Positions 12,432 through 23,808 of a stretch of DNA of 64,000 nt are shown piece after piece. The notes under the pieces are model-generated. The model was not told where the DNA came from. It made no database searches and was given only the letters and a program-made list of their open reading frames with translations. Both the position numbers and the translations under genes were made by a program. Location of the stretch: NCBI RefSeq assembly GCF_000226095.1, contig NC_016476.1, positions 1,178,001-1,242,000 on the forward strand, given 5' to 3'. Each line of letters begins with the position of its first letter. Within the stretch, counting starts at the first letter, position 1. This stretch comes from Thermothelomyces thermophilus ATCC 42464 (Eukaryota; Ascomycota; Sordariomycetes; Sordariales; Chaetomiaceae).

Positions 12432-14650
12432 GTATAGGAAGAAGGATATTAACCTTATTAGGGGGATTATCTAGGCACTTTGTTCTATATTTACGCTATC
12501 CGTTGTAACGCTTTATATAATAGTAGTAGTATAATATATAACTAGTCTTAACGTAGCTAAGCGTTTAGGAGTTAATCTATAGTACTAGATTTGTAACTTT
12601 AATATTACCTTCTAACGAGCTATCTAATATAATATCTTAAAAGTATAGGGTATACAAGGACTTTATACCTTTCTTAATGCTATCGCTATATATATCCTAT
12701 TAACCTAGGTAACAAATAAGAGGATAGAAATTAAGCTTACTAATGGTATAGGATAGCTACTTCTAGAGCTTAGTACTCTCGTTACAATAGCTAAGATTCT
12801 AATTAATAATAACGTGTAACCTAGAGTCTCTTAGAAGTATAGAATCTTCTTGATAACTTATATATTAACGCTTCCTATAGCTTAAAAGAGCAGTAAAGAG
12901 AGAGGTAGAGACTCGCATAGAGACTCTTGTAACGGTTAGCGGCGTAATATAAGATGTCCCTATAAGTGTCTACAATATCTATAGAATCTAGTAGACTGCT
13001 ATACGCTTAAGTAAGCCATCTATAGTAACGAGTAACACTTATACCTTTCTAACAAGGAGTATAAGAGGATTCGCTAGGAGCTTGATAAGCTAAAGTAGGC
13101 TAGACTAAAAAATTAACTTATCGCTAAATAGGGGGAGCTATCTTATTCTAGGTAGTTAGGGGCAGGATACCCTAGTTCCCTTAATACGTCAATTATTAGC
13201 CCTTAACTACTTAGTAAGCTCTTAACTTACTATAGGGCGTTTAATATAGTCACTCTATAATGCTATCTTCTTTCGAAAAGTACTTTATTAGACTTATATA
13301 GCGTGACCTACTTAGTTAACGACAAGAAGTTCCTTTTACCTAGGACATTTATCAAGGTAGAAGATCCTAAGTTTGTTAAAGCAGGTACGATGACCTTCCT
13401 TATTAGTAAGAGGGGCACTTAGGTAATTAAGAACGTTCTAGATAGATTATATAGACTGTATACCAAGAACGAACCTAACGCTTAAGGATATTATTATCGT
13501 CAAAGGATTCTATATTAACATTATCTTAGAAGCTCTATTACTTAAGGTAGGTATTTAATACTATAGCTTAGATTGCTTACTATATTTTAGAACATTAGAA
13601 AATGATATTATCCTTTATAAGTTAGAATATAAGTATAATCTTACCTTCCTCGAATATAAGCTACTTTCCTACTACTTAAGCTTCCTAGACTACGTCTTAA
13701 TTAGTAAAGCAGGTATTATAAACGTTTATATATCCTTATAGAATATATTCGTTATATACGATGGAAGATCCTAGATATAAGCGTTACCTATTATAAGAGA
13801 GGATACTAAGGATCTTTAGTACTTAAGAGCTGGCTACCTTAGACTAGAAGCGTTAAAAGCACTTATTAATAACGCTAGAAACGTCTATATTAAAGGGATA
13901 GTATATATTAAATATAAGAGCTATACTTGTATTTATATAAGCAAGGTTATCTCCAAGAAAATACTACCTAAATAGAAGTCTATACACCTGTTCTAGTAAG
14001 TAGCCTAGGATTTGTTCGACTATTCTAAAGCGATTAATAGATCGCGATAGCTACTTATAATTATTAATAAGTATAATAGGAAGCTCTTCCCTTTCCTCCT
14101 AATAATAAAGTCGCTAGACTGGATTATAGGAGTCATCTAGAATTTCGAGAGCTAGGTAAGACGCCAATATAGGCTTACTATCTATAAGATTAAGTAAGAC
14201 AATAATACTATAACGATTAGTTTAGTAAGGTACGTACTGATATATTACTAGACTTAGGCTATAGAAAATAGTATTAATCTTAAACTCTTATCTTTATATA
14301 CCTATAAATCTAATAGACTAGTAGAGCAAGTAGGGCAAGAACTAATCTTACACTCGATTAAGATACTAGATAGCGTAAATTTCCTTATAAAGCTCTAGTT
14401 AGAAAGTATATAAGCGGCGGCGTACTTATATACGATAAGCCTAAGCCGTACTTACTCGTTCGAAACTCCTAATAAGGTACTCTATAGCTAGTTTAAATAA
14501 TATTTTTGCTAGTACGAACCTAGCTTAATAATGATATTAATTAGCGACTTATACCTAGACTAGAGTGGCATCTTTATATATAGATGCTAGGTATATATCC
14601 TCTATAAGGATAAAGAAGCAGAGCGACATACAAAGGACTTTAAGGTGCTA

Positions 14651-14776
14651 CTACACGGGCTAATAAGGTATCTTATAGAATATTACATATCTAATATCCA
14701 TCGTATATAGATACTACACGGGCTAATGAGGTATCTTATAGGATATTACATATCTAATATCCATCGTATATAGATA
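14651..14776 (+). repeat. 63-bp tandem duplication inside the Copia fossil
   Basis: Two adjacent 63-bp units (14651-14713 and 14714-14776) differ at only two sites, both transitions. The unit begins CTACACGGGCTAAT and ends TATATAGATA. It lies between the integrase-like and reverse transcriptase-like parts. Confidence 0.9.
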
Positions 14777-17404
14777 CCTAAGCTTAATAGAGTCATTATA
14801 ACTTGTAACGTTCGCTTCGATAAGAAGACTTTCTACCATCTAGGCAAAGAGCAGCTAATAGAGTTATCGCTAGTAGTAGCAAGCTAAGAAGTTAATTAGT
14901 TCGATCTTAGTAAAGATTCCTAGGATACCGACTTTCTCTAGGAAGCATTATAATAGACCTAATAACTAATAGAAGACTCTATTATAATAGCTTAGTTACC
15001 TCTATTGTAAGAGAGTCTAGTAGTAGACTAACCTCTCTAATAGGGTCAAGACTTGGGGGTAAAGGAGCTCTCTAATACGTAGCCTATAAGCGAACAATTA
15101 GTTCCAGAGACTCTTATAACGGAAATATAAGTAATAGACAAACTTACTAAATAGATAGAGAGCTTTAAAGGACTCTTAACCCCTAAATATATGCCTAAGC
15201 CTTTAGTGACTTGCCCTGTACTAGCCAGAAAAGGGGATATCTACTAGGAAGTAGGAGGGTTTAAATCAGGGCCTTCCTAGTTACTAGCTAGCTAACTGGA
15301 TACTAGGGAGAGTAGGGGAGCTATCGAATCTAATAGAGGAATACCTTCTATAGAAAAGTTAAACACGTATAATATGACGGAAGAGCTAGAAGCTAGGGAT
15401 GGTACTATTAATATATTATACCTGGCTAAGCTAGAGGAGTAGAGCGTTAAGCGAAGTCCAGATTAGCTAATATATCCTCTAGAAGGTAGAAGCGAAGGAG
15501 AAGCTATTTAGTAACCTCTTACAAGGAGAGGCAGAGGTAGGAGGAGGGCTCGCAAGCCTAAGGACCCTGTCTAGTCAAGCGAAAGGCTATAAAATAAAGA
15601 GAAGGTCAATTACTATTACTCCTTTATCTATATAACTAAGGAACTCTAGCGACAGTTCTATAAGACTTATCTACCTAATTAATAAGAAGCTTACCTAGAG
15701 GACTAGAGTATAAGAACGATATATATAGTGTTTACTACTACTATATAATAGAAGGATACTATATACCTTAGAGTAGCCCCGAATAAGCTATATTAGTATA
15801 TTAACAATCTTACTTACGTTCTTACTAACTGGCGAGACCTATATAACTACCTATTAGAACAACAGTTTAAAGATATAGTGTACGAGGAGATATGTAACTT
15901 AGAGAGTAGGGGAACGTAGAAGATCGTACCACGTAAGTAGGCGAGAGCGTGACTTATCCTATTAAAATAGGTCTTCACGTACAAGTTTGACAAGGACAGT
16001 TTCTTAGAGAAGTATAAAGCAAGGATCTATATACAAGGAGATCTATAAGATATTAGCTCGGTAGAAAGTACATATATAGCTACTCTAGTGGTATAGTCAT
16101 TCCGTATAATAATGGTAATCGCTATATACTTCGACTTAGAAGTTAAGTAATTCGATATAGTATAAGCGTTCCTTAACGCCAAACGACCGGAAGACAATCC
16201 TATCGTCTGCGAATTACCAGAGGGATTTAAATAGCTAGGGAAATACGTAGAGTTACAAAGAGCTCTATACGGCTTAAGAGACTTGTTACTCTCATAGTAT
16301 GAAGAGTTCTGTAAAACGCTATTAGATCTAGGTATAGAACTATTAGGCAAAGAGAAGTACCTCTTCTTAAGCTACGACAAATAAGTTATCCTAATCTTCT
16401 ATATTAACGACTTCTTGGTCTTCTTCTATAAAAGTAATACTATAGCGGCCAAGTAGGTAATAGAAGAAATCAAAGCTTAATACGATATCTATAAGTAGGG
16501 TAATATTAATTGGTTCCTTGGCATTAGGGTGATTTAAGACCGACCTATATATAAGATATAGCTAGTCTATAACTAATATATTGGAAAGGTAGTAAAAAGA
16601 TATAGGCTAGATACGCCTAGTATATATAAGCTAACTCCCTTAAGCTATAAAGAACTTAAGAGGTTTAAAAGGAGTGTTACTAGTATATGGATTAAAGAGT
16701 ATTAGGAGCTCGTTAGATCGATCCTATATTATATAGTTATACTACGTCTGGATATTATATATACCTATTTAATACTCTCTCGATACCTAACTAACCTAAG
16801 ACTAGACTACTTATTAGAAGCGTAGTAGGTAGTAAGATATCTGTTTAGGAGCTCTTACCTGTCAATCTGATATAGAGGCAAGTAAGCGTTAGAAAGTTTA
16901 ACACTTATAATCGCTAGGGACGCTTCGTATATAGATGATCTAGATATATAGTATTTATCATAGGGATATATCTTCTTCCCATTTAGAGGTCCTATTATGT
17001 GGAAGGCGTTGTACTAGGATATTATTATAACGTTAAGCATTGAAGTAGAACTTCTGACGCTCTCCCTTACAGCAAGAGAGGCTATAGCACTTAAAAGGCT
17101 ATTTATAGACATCGATCTTAAGCTTAGGGAGCCCTAGAACATCTATTATAATAATTAGCAAACTATTTGACTAGTGATAGCTAAGAACGAACGTATTAAT
17201 ACTTGCCTATAGTATATAGATATCTATAATATATAGTTATACTAGGAAGTAGCAAAAGGGATATTCAAAGCTATATATCTACTAACTAGTTAGATGCTAG
17301 TAGATAGGCTTACTAAATAACTTAGCTAATAAGCCTTCGAGCGTTAAAGGGCTCTCCTTAATCTTCAAGATATTAGTTATAGGCTTATATAACTAGGGGG
17401 TAGA

Positions 17405-18537
17405 AAATAAGTTAAATTTGCCAAATAAAATACCGCCTAATACTCCCTATCCATTACTATAGGCCGTTACTAGGATCAATAGCCTTGCCTTTGCCTTTAT
17501 CCTAGCTAGGCGACAATATAGCGCCTAATATATTATTAGACACGTTAATACGAGTATTATAAGCCTCCTTGATCTTACCTAACTAGTAGAAAATATCATA
17601 TATCGAGCAGGCGATCTTTGTAAAATACGCGAGTTTAGCCTTATCGAGCTCGTACTCCTCCGTATTATCTATACTAGCACGTTTTAGGTTACTCCGAAGA
17701 ACTATACGTAACTTCTTAAGATCCCACGTATAACTATTAGCGATTTGCCTACATGTTAGGGGTAGAGGTTTAGGATCTAGGGACTTATAGAAGCCTTGGC
17801 TCTATCTAATAGAGCCTTTGTCAAATCCTTTGCTAACCTAACGTAAGAAGCAGGATTATTATTATAGTTAATATAAATATTATAAGAGCTATTAGACACG
17901 TAGGCAATTAGTATATATCTCCTTATACTTGTAGGAACTATATATATAATAGTAGTAGTAGGAGCTAACGCTAGAATGATCGCGACATTTGCCGAAAGAA
18001 TATTCTACTAGAGCCGACTATATATATATTCCATAGGGCACCTTATAAAGCTTGCTAGCAATAATGTTACTATATTTAGTTAGCTTAAACGATCTCAATA
18101 TAACTAGTAAAGCGCTAGAAAACTGTAAAACCGGTATAAAATCAATCGAATAGAGATAATAGGAATACTTACGGTTTAGAAGCTAGTTTAGAAGATTTAA
18201 TACGCTTATACTTTTAAGGCATTATAAAAGTAAGAGTCAACCTGCTAGTAGTTATAGTATTTATAGTAGGCATACCTAACAAGTTATCCGTTAATTTAAG
18301 CGTAGGAGGCACCATCCTATTATTATTATAGTTAAAACTAATAATACTATCGCTACTATAGCTATAATAGCTATATTTGATCTATAGCTTTAAAGGAATC
18401 GCTTTACTATACTTGACTCTTTCAGACTTCCAAATATAGAAGGCAGGCCCCTAAAGGAGCTATCGAGGTAAGAGCGACAAAGGATACAACACCAAGAACA
18501 GTATCACCATAAAGCGTAGTTAAACGACTATCGCCTT
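17405..18537 (-). other. Extra module between Copia pol and 3' LTR, with reverse-strand coding character
   Basis: After the end of the RNase H-like part there remain about 1.1 kb before the polypurine run and 3' LTR, far more than a plain Copia element needs. The reverse strand of this piece shows coding-like stretches and, near 18.12-18.18 kb, a GTAAGT...ACAG pair spaced like a short fungal intron, whereas the forward strand shows nothing of the family. It is as broken as the rest of the element. It could be an antisense passenger gene, a captured host fragment, or the remains of another insertion. No function can be given. Confidence 0.45.
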
Positions 18538-18550
18538 TAACTAGGGGGTG

Positions 18551-18759
18551 TGTCGGAAGCTGTAGAGCTTCTAAATGTATTAGCCACGCGTTTGCCACAG
18601 CTATATAAGGCTGTTTAACGCATTGGCCAGTCCCTTTGTCTATAAATACCACTTGTTTTGTCTCCTTTGTAGATAGCTTTAACAAGGCACTGTCTCCTTC
18701 GTATAGCCACCTACTGTAGACTGCTTTCAACGCTCCCGGAGCTCCCACTGCGTTCGGCA
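18551..18759 (+). repeat. 3' LTR of the Copia fossil
   Basis: This 209-bp partner of 4081-4289 is preceded by the polypurine run CTAGGGGG and followed directly by AAGAG (18760-18764). It is less mutated than the 5' LTR, and the ~130 bp just upstream also keep near-normal composition. Confidence 0.95.
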
Positions 18760-18764
18760 AAGAG

Positions 18765-19872
18765 TGAAAGAACAAAGGTAGGAGTGCCACGGTGTGATTG
18801 CTCGGGCTTGGGTCTAGCGTGTATTCCGTAATTCCGTAATTATCCACCAAATTAGACGTCCCAAAACTTGGGAAGAATTCCAAATTCCATGCAAACGGCC
18901 GCTTCTCACAGAGCTCGGAGATTTTCCCTCAACGGCACAGCAATGCAACGAGACTGCCATGTGGAAGCGGTAGTACAGTGCAGGCATGGTGAGGCAAAAC
19001 CAGCTTGTTGGGACCGCGACCCGGAGTCTCTTGTCGCGCGCTTGGGCGCATGGGTCGGGGGCGTCTAGACCACCTCCTTTCTCCGTTGTGACATGCATGC
19101 TGCGCCTCTGAGCCGCCCACGGCCGACCCAGACGATGGGATGCTGATGGATTGCGTCTTGCCGCCTCGCGTTTGCTGTGCCATTTCTGGGGTTGCCCAAC
19201 GAAGGACCAACTGCTTGATACTGGGTGCTCTGTCTAAAACAAACATCGAGCGTCAGTCTCGGTACCTGCATTAATTAGTCCCGCCCTCAAGAAGGGAGCT
19301 TCGTACCATCAGCCAACCATGTTCTACATGTTCTTCGCTCCTGATCAATCGCATCCAATCCATATGAAGCATACCCGCGCGTTTATATTCCAACGGGTGT
19401 GAACTTTGAACATACGCATGCCAACAAACGCAGATAAGTCACCGTGAAGAGCAGGTTGGTTGGGAAAATTGAGTTTGGAGGGCCGAGGAGGAGCGCTATC
19501 CTGAAAATGAAAGGGTCACTTGATGCTTGAGGACTCTCGAAATTATTATGGCTAGAAATCTAGAAAGATCAGGAAGATCCAAGGTATGACTACCCAAGAT
19601 ACAAGGAAACGTTGTTGTTATGAACATGTAGTCTGCCAACACCACTTATCTGTTTATAATCATGTAGTCCGTACACATATATGTACAAGTACGTCAAGGG
19701 TATCCAAATACACGAGATAATAAGGTAGGTAAGTACTTGGACGAGAGAGCAACCACCAAAGAAAGAGAAGATTAACAAGCCCCAGTTCCCATAAAACATC
19801 GGCTGCCACCTACAAGATAATTTTATACCCTCATCAGAAATCGTAACGTGTCACACTTCTCGCGAAGAGACA
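18765..19872. other. Intergenic, no gene seen
   Basis: Base composition returns to normal directly after the retroelement. Several short frames on both strands overlap each other and none resembles a protein family. The right end probably contains the 3' untranslated region of the minus-strand gene ending at 19873. Confidence 0.55.
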
Positions 19873-20406
19873 CTAGCCATAGTACCTCCCCTGGGACCGA
19901 CTTCTGGAGCGCCTCCCCTCGACCGGCGGATAAACATACGTGGCCGACGGCCGCCTGAGGGCGTACTTTTCCTCGATGACGACGGGCCGCGGGTTGGACG
20001 AGCGTCTCCGGCTGTGGTGCCTGCTCCCGCTGCGCCGGGAGGAGTGGTTGTGGTGATGGTAATGGTGGTGCCGGCCGTAGTCGGCCGACCGCGACCCGGA
20101 CCTGGAGGACCGTGGAAGCGGCGCGGCCGGCGGGAGCGCCGTGTCGTCGTACCAGCCTTGGCGACTTGAGTCGGGGGAGTGCGGCTGGGCGCAGGCGCGG
20201 ATGATCCACCAGAGCAGGAGGATGCCGACGATGCTGCCGATGACGATGCCCGCGATGGCGCCACCGTTGAGACTCGAGCCCGAGGACGACCCGCTGTCCC
20301 CGTCAGAGGAGCCCGAATCGACGACGACAGTTGCGGTGGGTTGTTGTTGCTCTTGGCGGGCAAGCAGGTGGAAGATGACCTGCGGCAGGGTTGGGGTTGG
20401 CGCCAT
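19873..20406 (-). CDS. Small single-pass membrane protein, unknown function
   Basis: The 177-codon frame starts at an ATG (20404-20406). Residues about 31-47 are Ser/Gly/Asp-rich, followed by one strong membrane helix at about 48-70 (GGAIAGIVIGSIVGILLLWW). The rest is Arg/Ser-, His- and Tyr-rich and likely cytoplasmic. There is no clear cleavable signal peptide. The layout of a short Ser/Gly-rich ectodomain, one helix and a basic disordered tail resembles many small fungal wall-sensor-like membrane proteins, but I cannot assign a family. An overlapping frame on the same strand is longer but lacks the helix and reads as low-complexity. A further 5' exon cannot be excluded. Confidence 0.65.
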   Translation of the reverse strand: MAPTPTLPQVIFHLLARQEQQQPTATVVVDSGSSDGDSGSSSGSSLNGGAIAGIVIGSIVGILLLWWIIRACAQPHSPDSSRQGWYDDTALPPAAPLPRSSRSGSRSADYGRHHHYHHHNHSSRRSGSRHHSRRRSSNPRPVVIEEKYALRRPSATYVYPPVEGRRSRSRSQGRYYG

Positions 20407-22519
20407 CGTGTCCGCTCAACAATCCTGAATAAGGAACTCGGGAACGTCTAGGGTCCAGACGGAAAACTTGGCAAGCGGTGGTAGGATGGCCGATAAAGGC
20501 CTTTGTCGATCCGTATTCCGACTCTGACGAGTAGTCGACCAAACAGCTTTCAGGAAAAGCGACCTGATATCATGGGTGAAGGATGGCAAACCATGACTGA
20601 CATCCGAAACAGCGGCGAGTGCAAGATATACTACGCCCCGTCACGCCAATTGATCTCCCCCAAGAGAAATGGCGGAGCGATGTGGGAAAAGAGAACGTCA
20701 TCGCAGTATCCGTGTGAAAGGCTGTCATTTTTCTTGGAACAACCGTCTACCTCGTTGTGTTGGAGTGCTCCCGATACCACGCCGGCAAAAGTTGAGAAAG
20801 GTTGGAATTCGGTTTCTGAGCGCTCTAATTGGGCCTGCAGCAGTAGAGCCCGTTGATCATGACGCCGACGAGGGGATCTCTTTCATGGTTTGTGGTGGGG
20901 TCTCGGTCTCGGACTGGAAGCATGCACGGCTTGGAATCCGTACACTAACTGGTCAAGGTACCGCAGTAGTGAGTGTGTATGGGGCGCTTTGCTTTGGAGT
21001 GGTTGGTTTGTGGATGGCAAGAGCGTGTTGCACAGCTTCAGACCTCAAGGCTCCCGCTTGGGCCAAGCAAGAGAATGACGTCACTCAGGAACAGCCATGA
21101 ACCGCCAACGATGGCTTCCCTGTCCCAGCGACTTCGTTCTTGGTTGATCCCAATCAATCAATGCTCAACGGAGTGAACAACGAACTGTTTCACAAGACGT
21201 CCAATTACCTGATCAAAGATCCAGAGATGTGTGGTGCTACAATTGCAGCCGGGGTGAAGCTTGTTGTATGTATGTACATACATACTTGATCCAGGTACAA
21301 CAAGTCGCAAGTCTTGGACCGAAGACACAAATGGAGAAGAACTTCTAAAAAATCAAATGAAGGGACCTACAATGTACATAAGGTATTCTCTGTATTATAT
21401 ACATCATGCTACTTCAAGCGGTAAGGTTCAGCATTTAGAAACCTTTAGGCTGATTCATACCGATCGCTTGTTGCCACACCTGCTGAAGCGTGTACTTCCC
21501 TCGCGCGCTCTCTCATTGCTGAGGGTGTTGCACAGCCGTTTAAAGCCACATCACTGGCCAAACTTATGCAGGCCAAGGGAGCAGCGAACAAATGAGACAA
21601 GAGGGAAAAGATGGGAAGTATTACCAAAATCAGTTGTGACGTAACCTCCGGGCTCCCAGCAACCTAACACAACTTCGACCTTCCTGCGCCCTGGCAATCG
21701 AGGCCTGACTGAAGGATAATAGAGCAGCACCCTGTGTGGGGTTTAGGCGCCCTTATAGCCTACCATTCTGGCCGTGGTTCCCTAACGGGAGCCGGTTCTC
21801 CGTTTTGGTTCTGACACCCTGAGATGCTTGGAAATAATGGCCGACTTTGGGGCACGAGTTACGATGTTACGACTGATTTTTTTTTCTTCTTTTCTTTTTT
21901 TGAACACGGTTGTTGCCAAATGCCTCGAATGCCATTAATGGAGCATGATGAGATGAACAGTTTTCATTGCTTTTATCAGATCACAACAATCCATAAGGCT
22001 CACGATGTTAAACACGCGCAGTCATTCATCTTAAATCCACATGGTTGACATATTACAACAGTGTTGCTCCTTGTAGCTGAGTAGATGACTTGATTGGCTC
22101 CACGTTCTATCAAGATTATGGCAAACATGTCTCGGGAATAGCTGGACAGAAGCATGCAAGTAGGGTCTTGTGGCGAACCACAAGCAACCGTTAGCAACGT
22201 GCGCGGGAAAGGGGCGTTGGTTGCGTCATACCGCGTTCGCGCGCAGCTTGGAAGTCGAACAACCACCAAATTGAATGGTCGGACGGGACCAAGGATGAGA
22301 TGAGTGCTTAACATGGAGGAAGTTGTACTTGGCACGATCGCCTTCCACAGGCCAAGATGACGTACGTGCAATGATATCACCGTAGCGGCAACGCATCCAT
22401 TGGCGTTCCTTCTCGAGTTATAAGTGTCTAACATTCACTATCTACCAGTCCTGGCGACTTGGAGCTATTAGTACCTTAATTACTACAAGCTCGGCAGGGT
22501 ATCAGAAAGAAAAATCAAG
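20407..22519. other. Long intergenic stretch with one dispersed-repeat copy
   Basis: No gene is supported in this 2.1-kb stretch. The open frames, such as 20669-21100, show no domain or fungal gene structure. It contains a perfect 20-bp palindrome at 21265-21284, a copy of the ~75-bp dispersed repeat at 21738-21816, and a T-rich tract near 21877-21901. The right end holds the promoter of the gene starting at 22520. Confidence 0.5.
21738..21816 (-). repeat. ~75-bp dispersed repeat, copy B
   Basis: Read on the minus strand it starts TGTCAGAACCAAAACGGAGA and runs through GGCTCCCGTTAGGGAACC to CGCCTAAACCC. It is about 95% identical to the copy at 46995-47071 and more diverged from that at 39151-39220. 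Similarity stops abruptly at the far end. The TGTCGGAACC start resembles an LTR terminus. Confidence 0.85.
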
Positions 22520-23313
22520 ATGTACAACAACACTAGGGAACGCGGCATCCGCCACAACAACAACCCCAACGCTACCACGGCCGGCGCCCCCGGTGGCATG
22601 ACCTACGGCCAGTCCGCCGCATCCGGACCAGCCCCGACAACGGCCGGCCACCACAAGCACGACATGCTCAACAAATTGGACCCGCGCGTCGACAGCACCC
22701 ACGACAGACAGCCCATGACCCAGGCGAGCTCCAACATTCCCGAGGGCACCTACGGACCACGTACGTTTGTTTCACGCACCCGTACCTTGCCTAATTACCA
22801 TGCGAGGAAGAAGAACCTTAAGAAGTTCCCGTCCAACAACTGACATTTTCGCTAATTAATTGATAACTAGACTCCTCCCGCCTCGCCAACGCTCTCGACC
22901 CCCGCGTCGATTCGGACCTGGACAGCACGCGCGCCGGGCGGTCCCAGCTCGCGGGCGCCGAGGGCAGTCTCAGCGGAGGCACGACGGGCACGACGGGCAC
23001 GATGGGAGCAGCGGGAACGGCCGGGGGGTACGGCGTGGCGCCCGAGGGCACGTACGGCACGCACTCGTCGCGGCTCGCCAACGCGCTGGACCCGCGCGTC
23101 GACTCGGACCGCGACCGCGACCGCGACCGCGGCTTAGGCGGGCCAGGGACCGCCGGCCCCCCGGCCGCCGCTCCTGTTCCTGCGGGCGCCGGCGCGACAG
23201 CGACGCGTACTGCCGGGCCGCACAAGTCGGATCTCATGAACAAGCTTGACCCACGGGTGGACAGTACCACCGGTGCCTGGAAGGGTGGCACGGGGAGCCG
23301 GGGAGCCTATTAA
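22520..23313 (+). CDS. LDPRVDS-repeat protein (fungal, unknown function)
   Basis: Two exons, 22520-22760 and 22871-23313, give 227 residues. The intron starts GTACGT and ends TAACTAG, with a plausible branch site. Splicing is confirmed by the product: it creates the block HSSRLANALDPRVDSD at 81-96, which recurs exactly at 145-160. A second block type, HKHDMLNKLDPRVDST at 45-60 and HKSDLMNKLDPRVDST at 198-213, flanks the pair, so the layout is A-B-B-A. Spacers are rich in Gly, Ala, Thr and Pro; there is no signal peptide or membrane helix. Proteins with this repeat are, as I recall, widespread in ascomycetes and often loosely labelled surface or stress proteins; function is not established. 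It converges on VID27, whose stop is ~500 bp away. Confidence 0.88.
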
Positions 23314-23808
23314 GACATTTTCAGCTTTTGTTAACAGAGTTTTGGAGCAAATGCGGAACCTTTAGGAGGGAATAGGATACCATATCGTTGTTTGATTTGA
23401 GTTGCAAACGTATCATCGTTCAAGGGCGAGATTGTTAACCGGTTGGGCTTCCTCATGCGATCTTGGGAACTTCAAAGAGATTGACAAGGTACTTGTGCAG
23501 AATGAATCTGAGTCAATGACACACCATTGGGTCGCAAAGTGATGACGACTCGGAAACATATCAGTGAGCCGCCCAAGTAAAAGGTAGCTTCATGTATCAA
23601 AGTGTTGCGAATGAAAACAATTCCAGGTATCGACCTAAAAAGTCGTCTAACAAGCCATCACAAGGAAATATTGGGGAATCGTTGAACTGCCGAAGAAAAA
23701 AACGGACCATCCGAAAAAGGGGTACTGAAATGAAGAGCAAATGCGCCAACCTCACTTCTCCGCCAAAGACAAACGACCCCCCCGAGTCCACAACAGCTAT
23801 CCGCCCAT
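23314..23808. other. Intergenic between convergent genes
   Basis: The stretch lies between the stops of the LDPRVDS-repeat gene (plus) and VID27 (minus). It is moderately AT-rich and should hold both 3' untranslated regions. No gene is seen. Confidence 0.6.

Larger units (their letters stand above)
4081..18759 (+). mobile_element. Ty1/Copia-type LTR retroelement fossil, RIP-mutated, with a nested Gypsy element
   Basis: The element is bounded by 209-bp direct repeats (4081-4289 and 18551-18759) that begin TG and end CA, with an AAGAG target duplication. Removing the nested element leaves about 7.1 kb. Parts can still be placed by faint family resemblance: a primer-binding site just inside the 5' LTR, gag and protease traces before about 13.5 kb, an integrase-like region about 13.9-14.5 kb, a Copia-type reverse transcriptase about 15.8-16.6 kb, an RNase H-like end near 17.3 kb, and a polypurine run before the 3' LTR. 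Integrase before reverse transcriptase is the Copia order. The whole interior is extremely TA-rich and broken in every frame, with many dozens of breaks. The two LTRs differ at roughly a dozen sites, all transitions, so divergence reflects RIP and cannot be used as a clock. It is an old, dead copy. Confidence 0.93.

Noticed and set aside
14651-14776. CRISPR-like or satellite array
   Set aside because: There are only two adjacent units without spacers, inside a eukaryotic retroelement fossil.
6023-16350. Scattered short frames inside the AT-rich block
   Set aside because: They are chance openings in RIP-mutated retroelement DNA.
18422-18883. 153-codon minus-strand frame crossing the 3' LTR of the Copia fossil
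   Set aside because: Part of it is LTR sequence read backwards, with the same frame also in the 5' LTR; it continues into flanking DNA and has no domain.
20669-21100. 143-codon frame in the 20.4-22.5 kb intergenic stretch
   Set aside because: It overlaps other equally long frames, has no domain, and shows no fungal intron or start context.
22818-23291. Open frames antisense to and overlapping the LDPRVDS-repeat gene
   Set aside because: The repeats in the true frame, confirmed across the intron, explain the open shadows.
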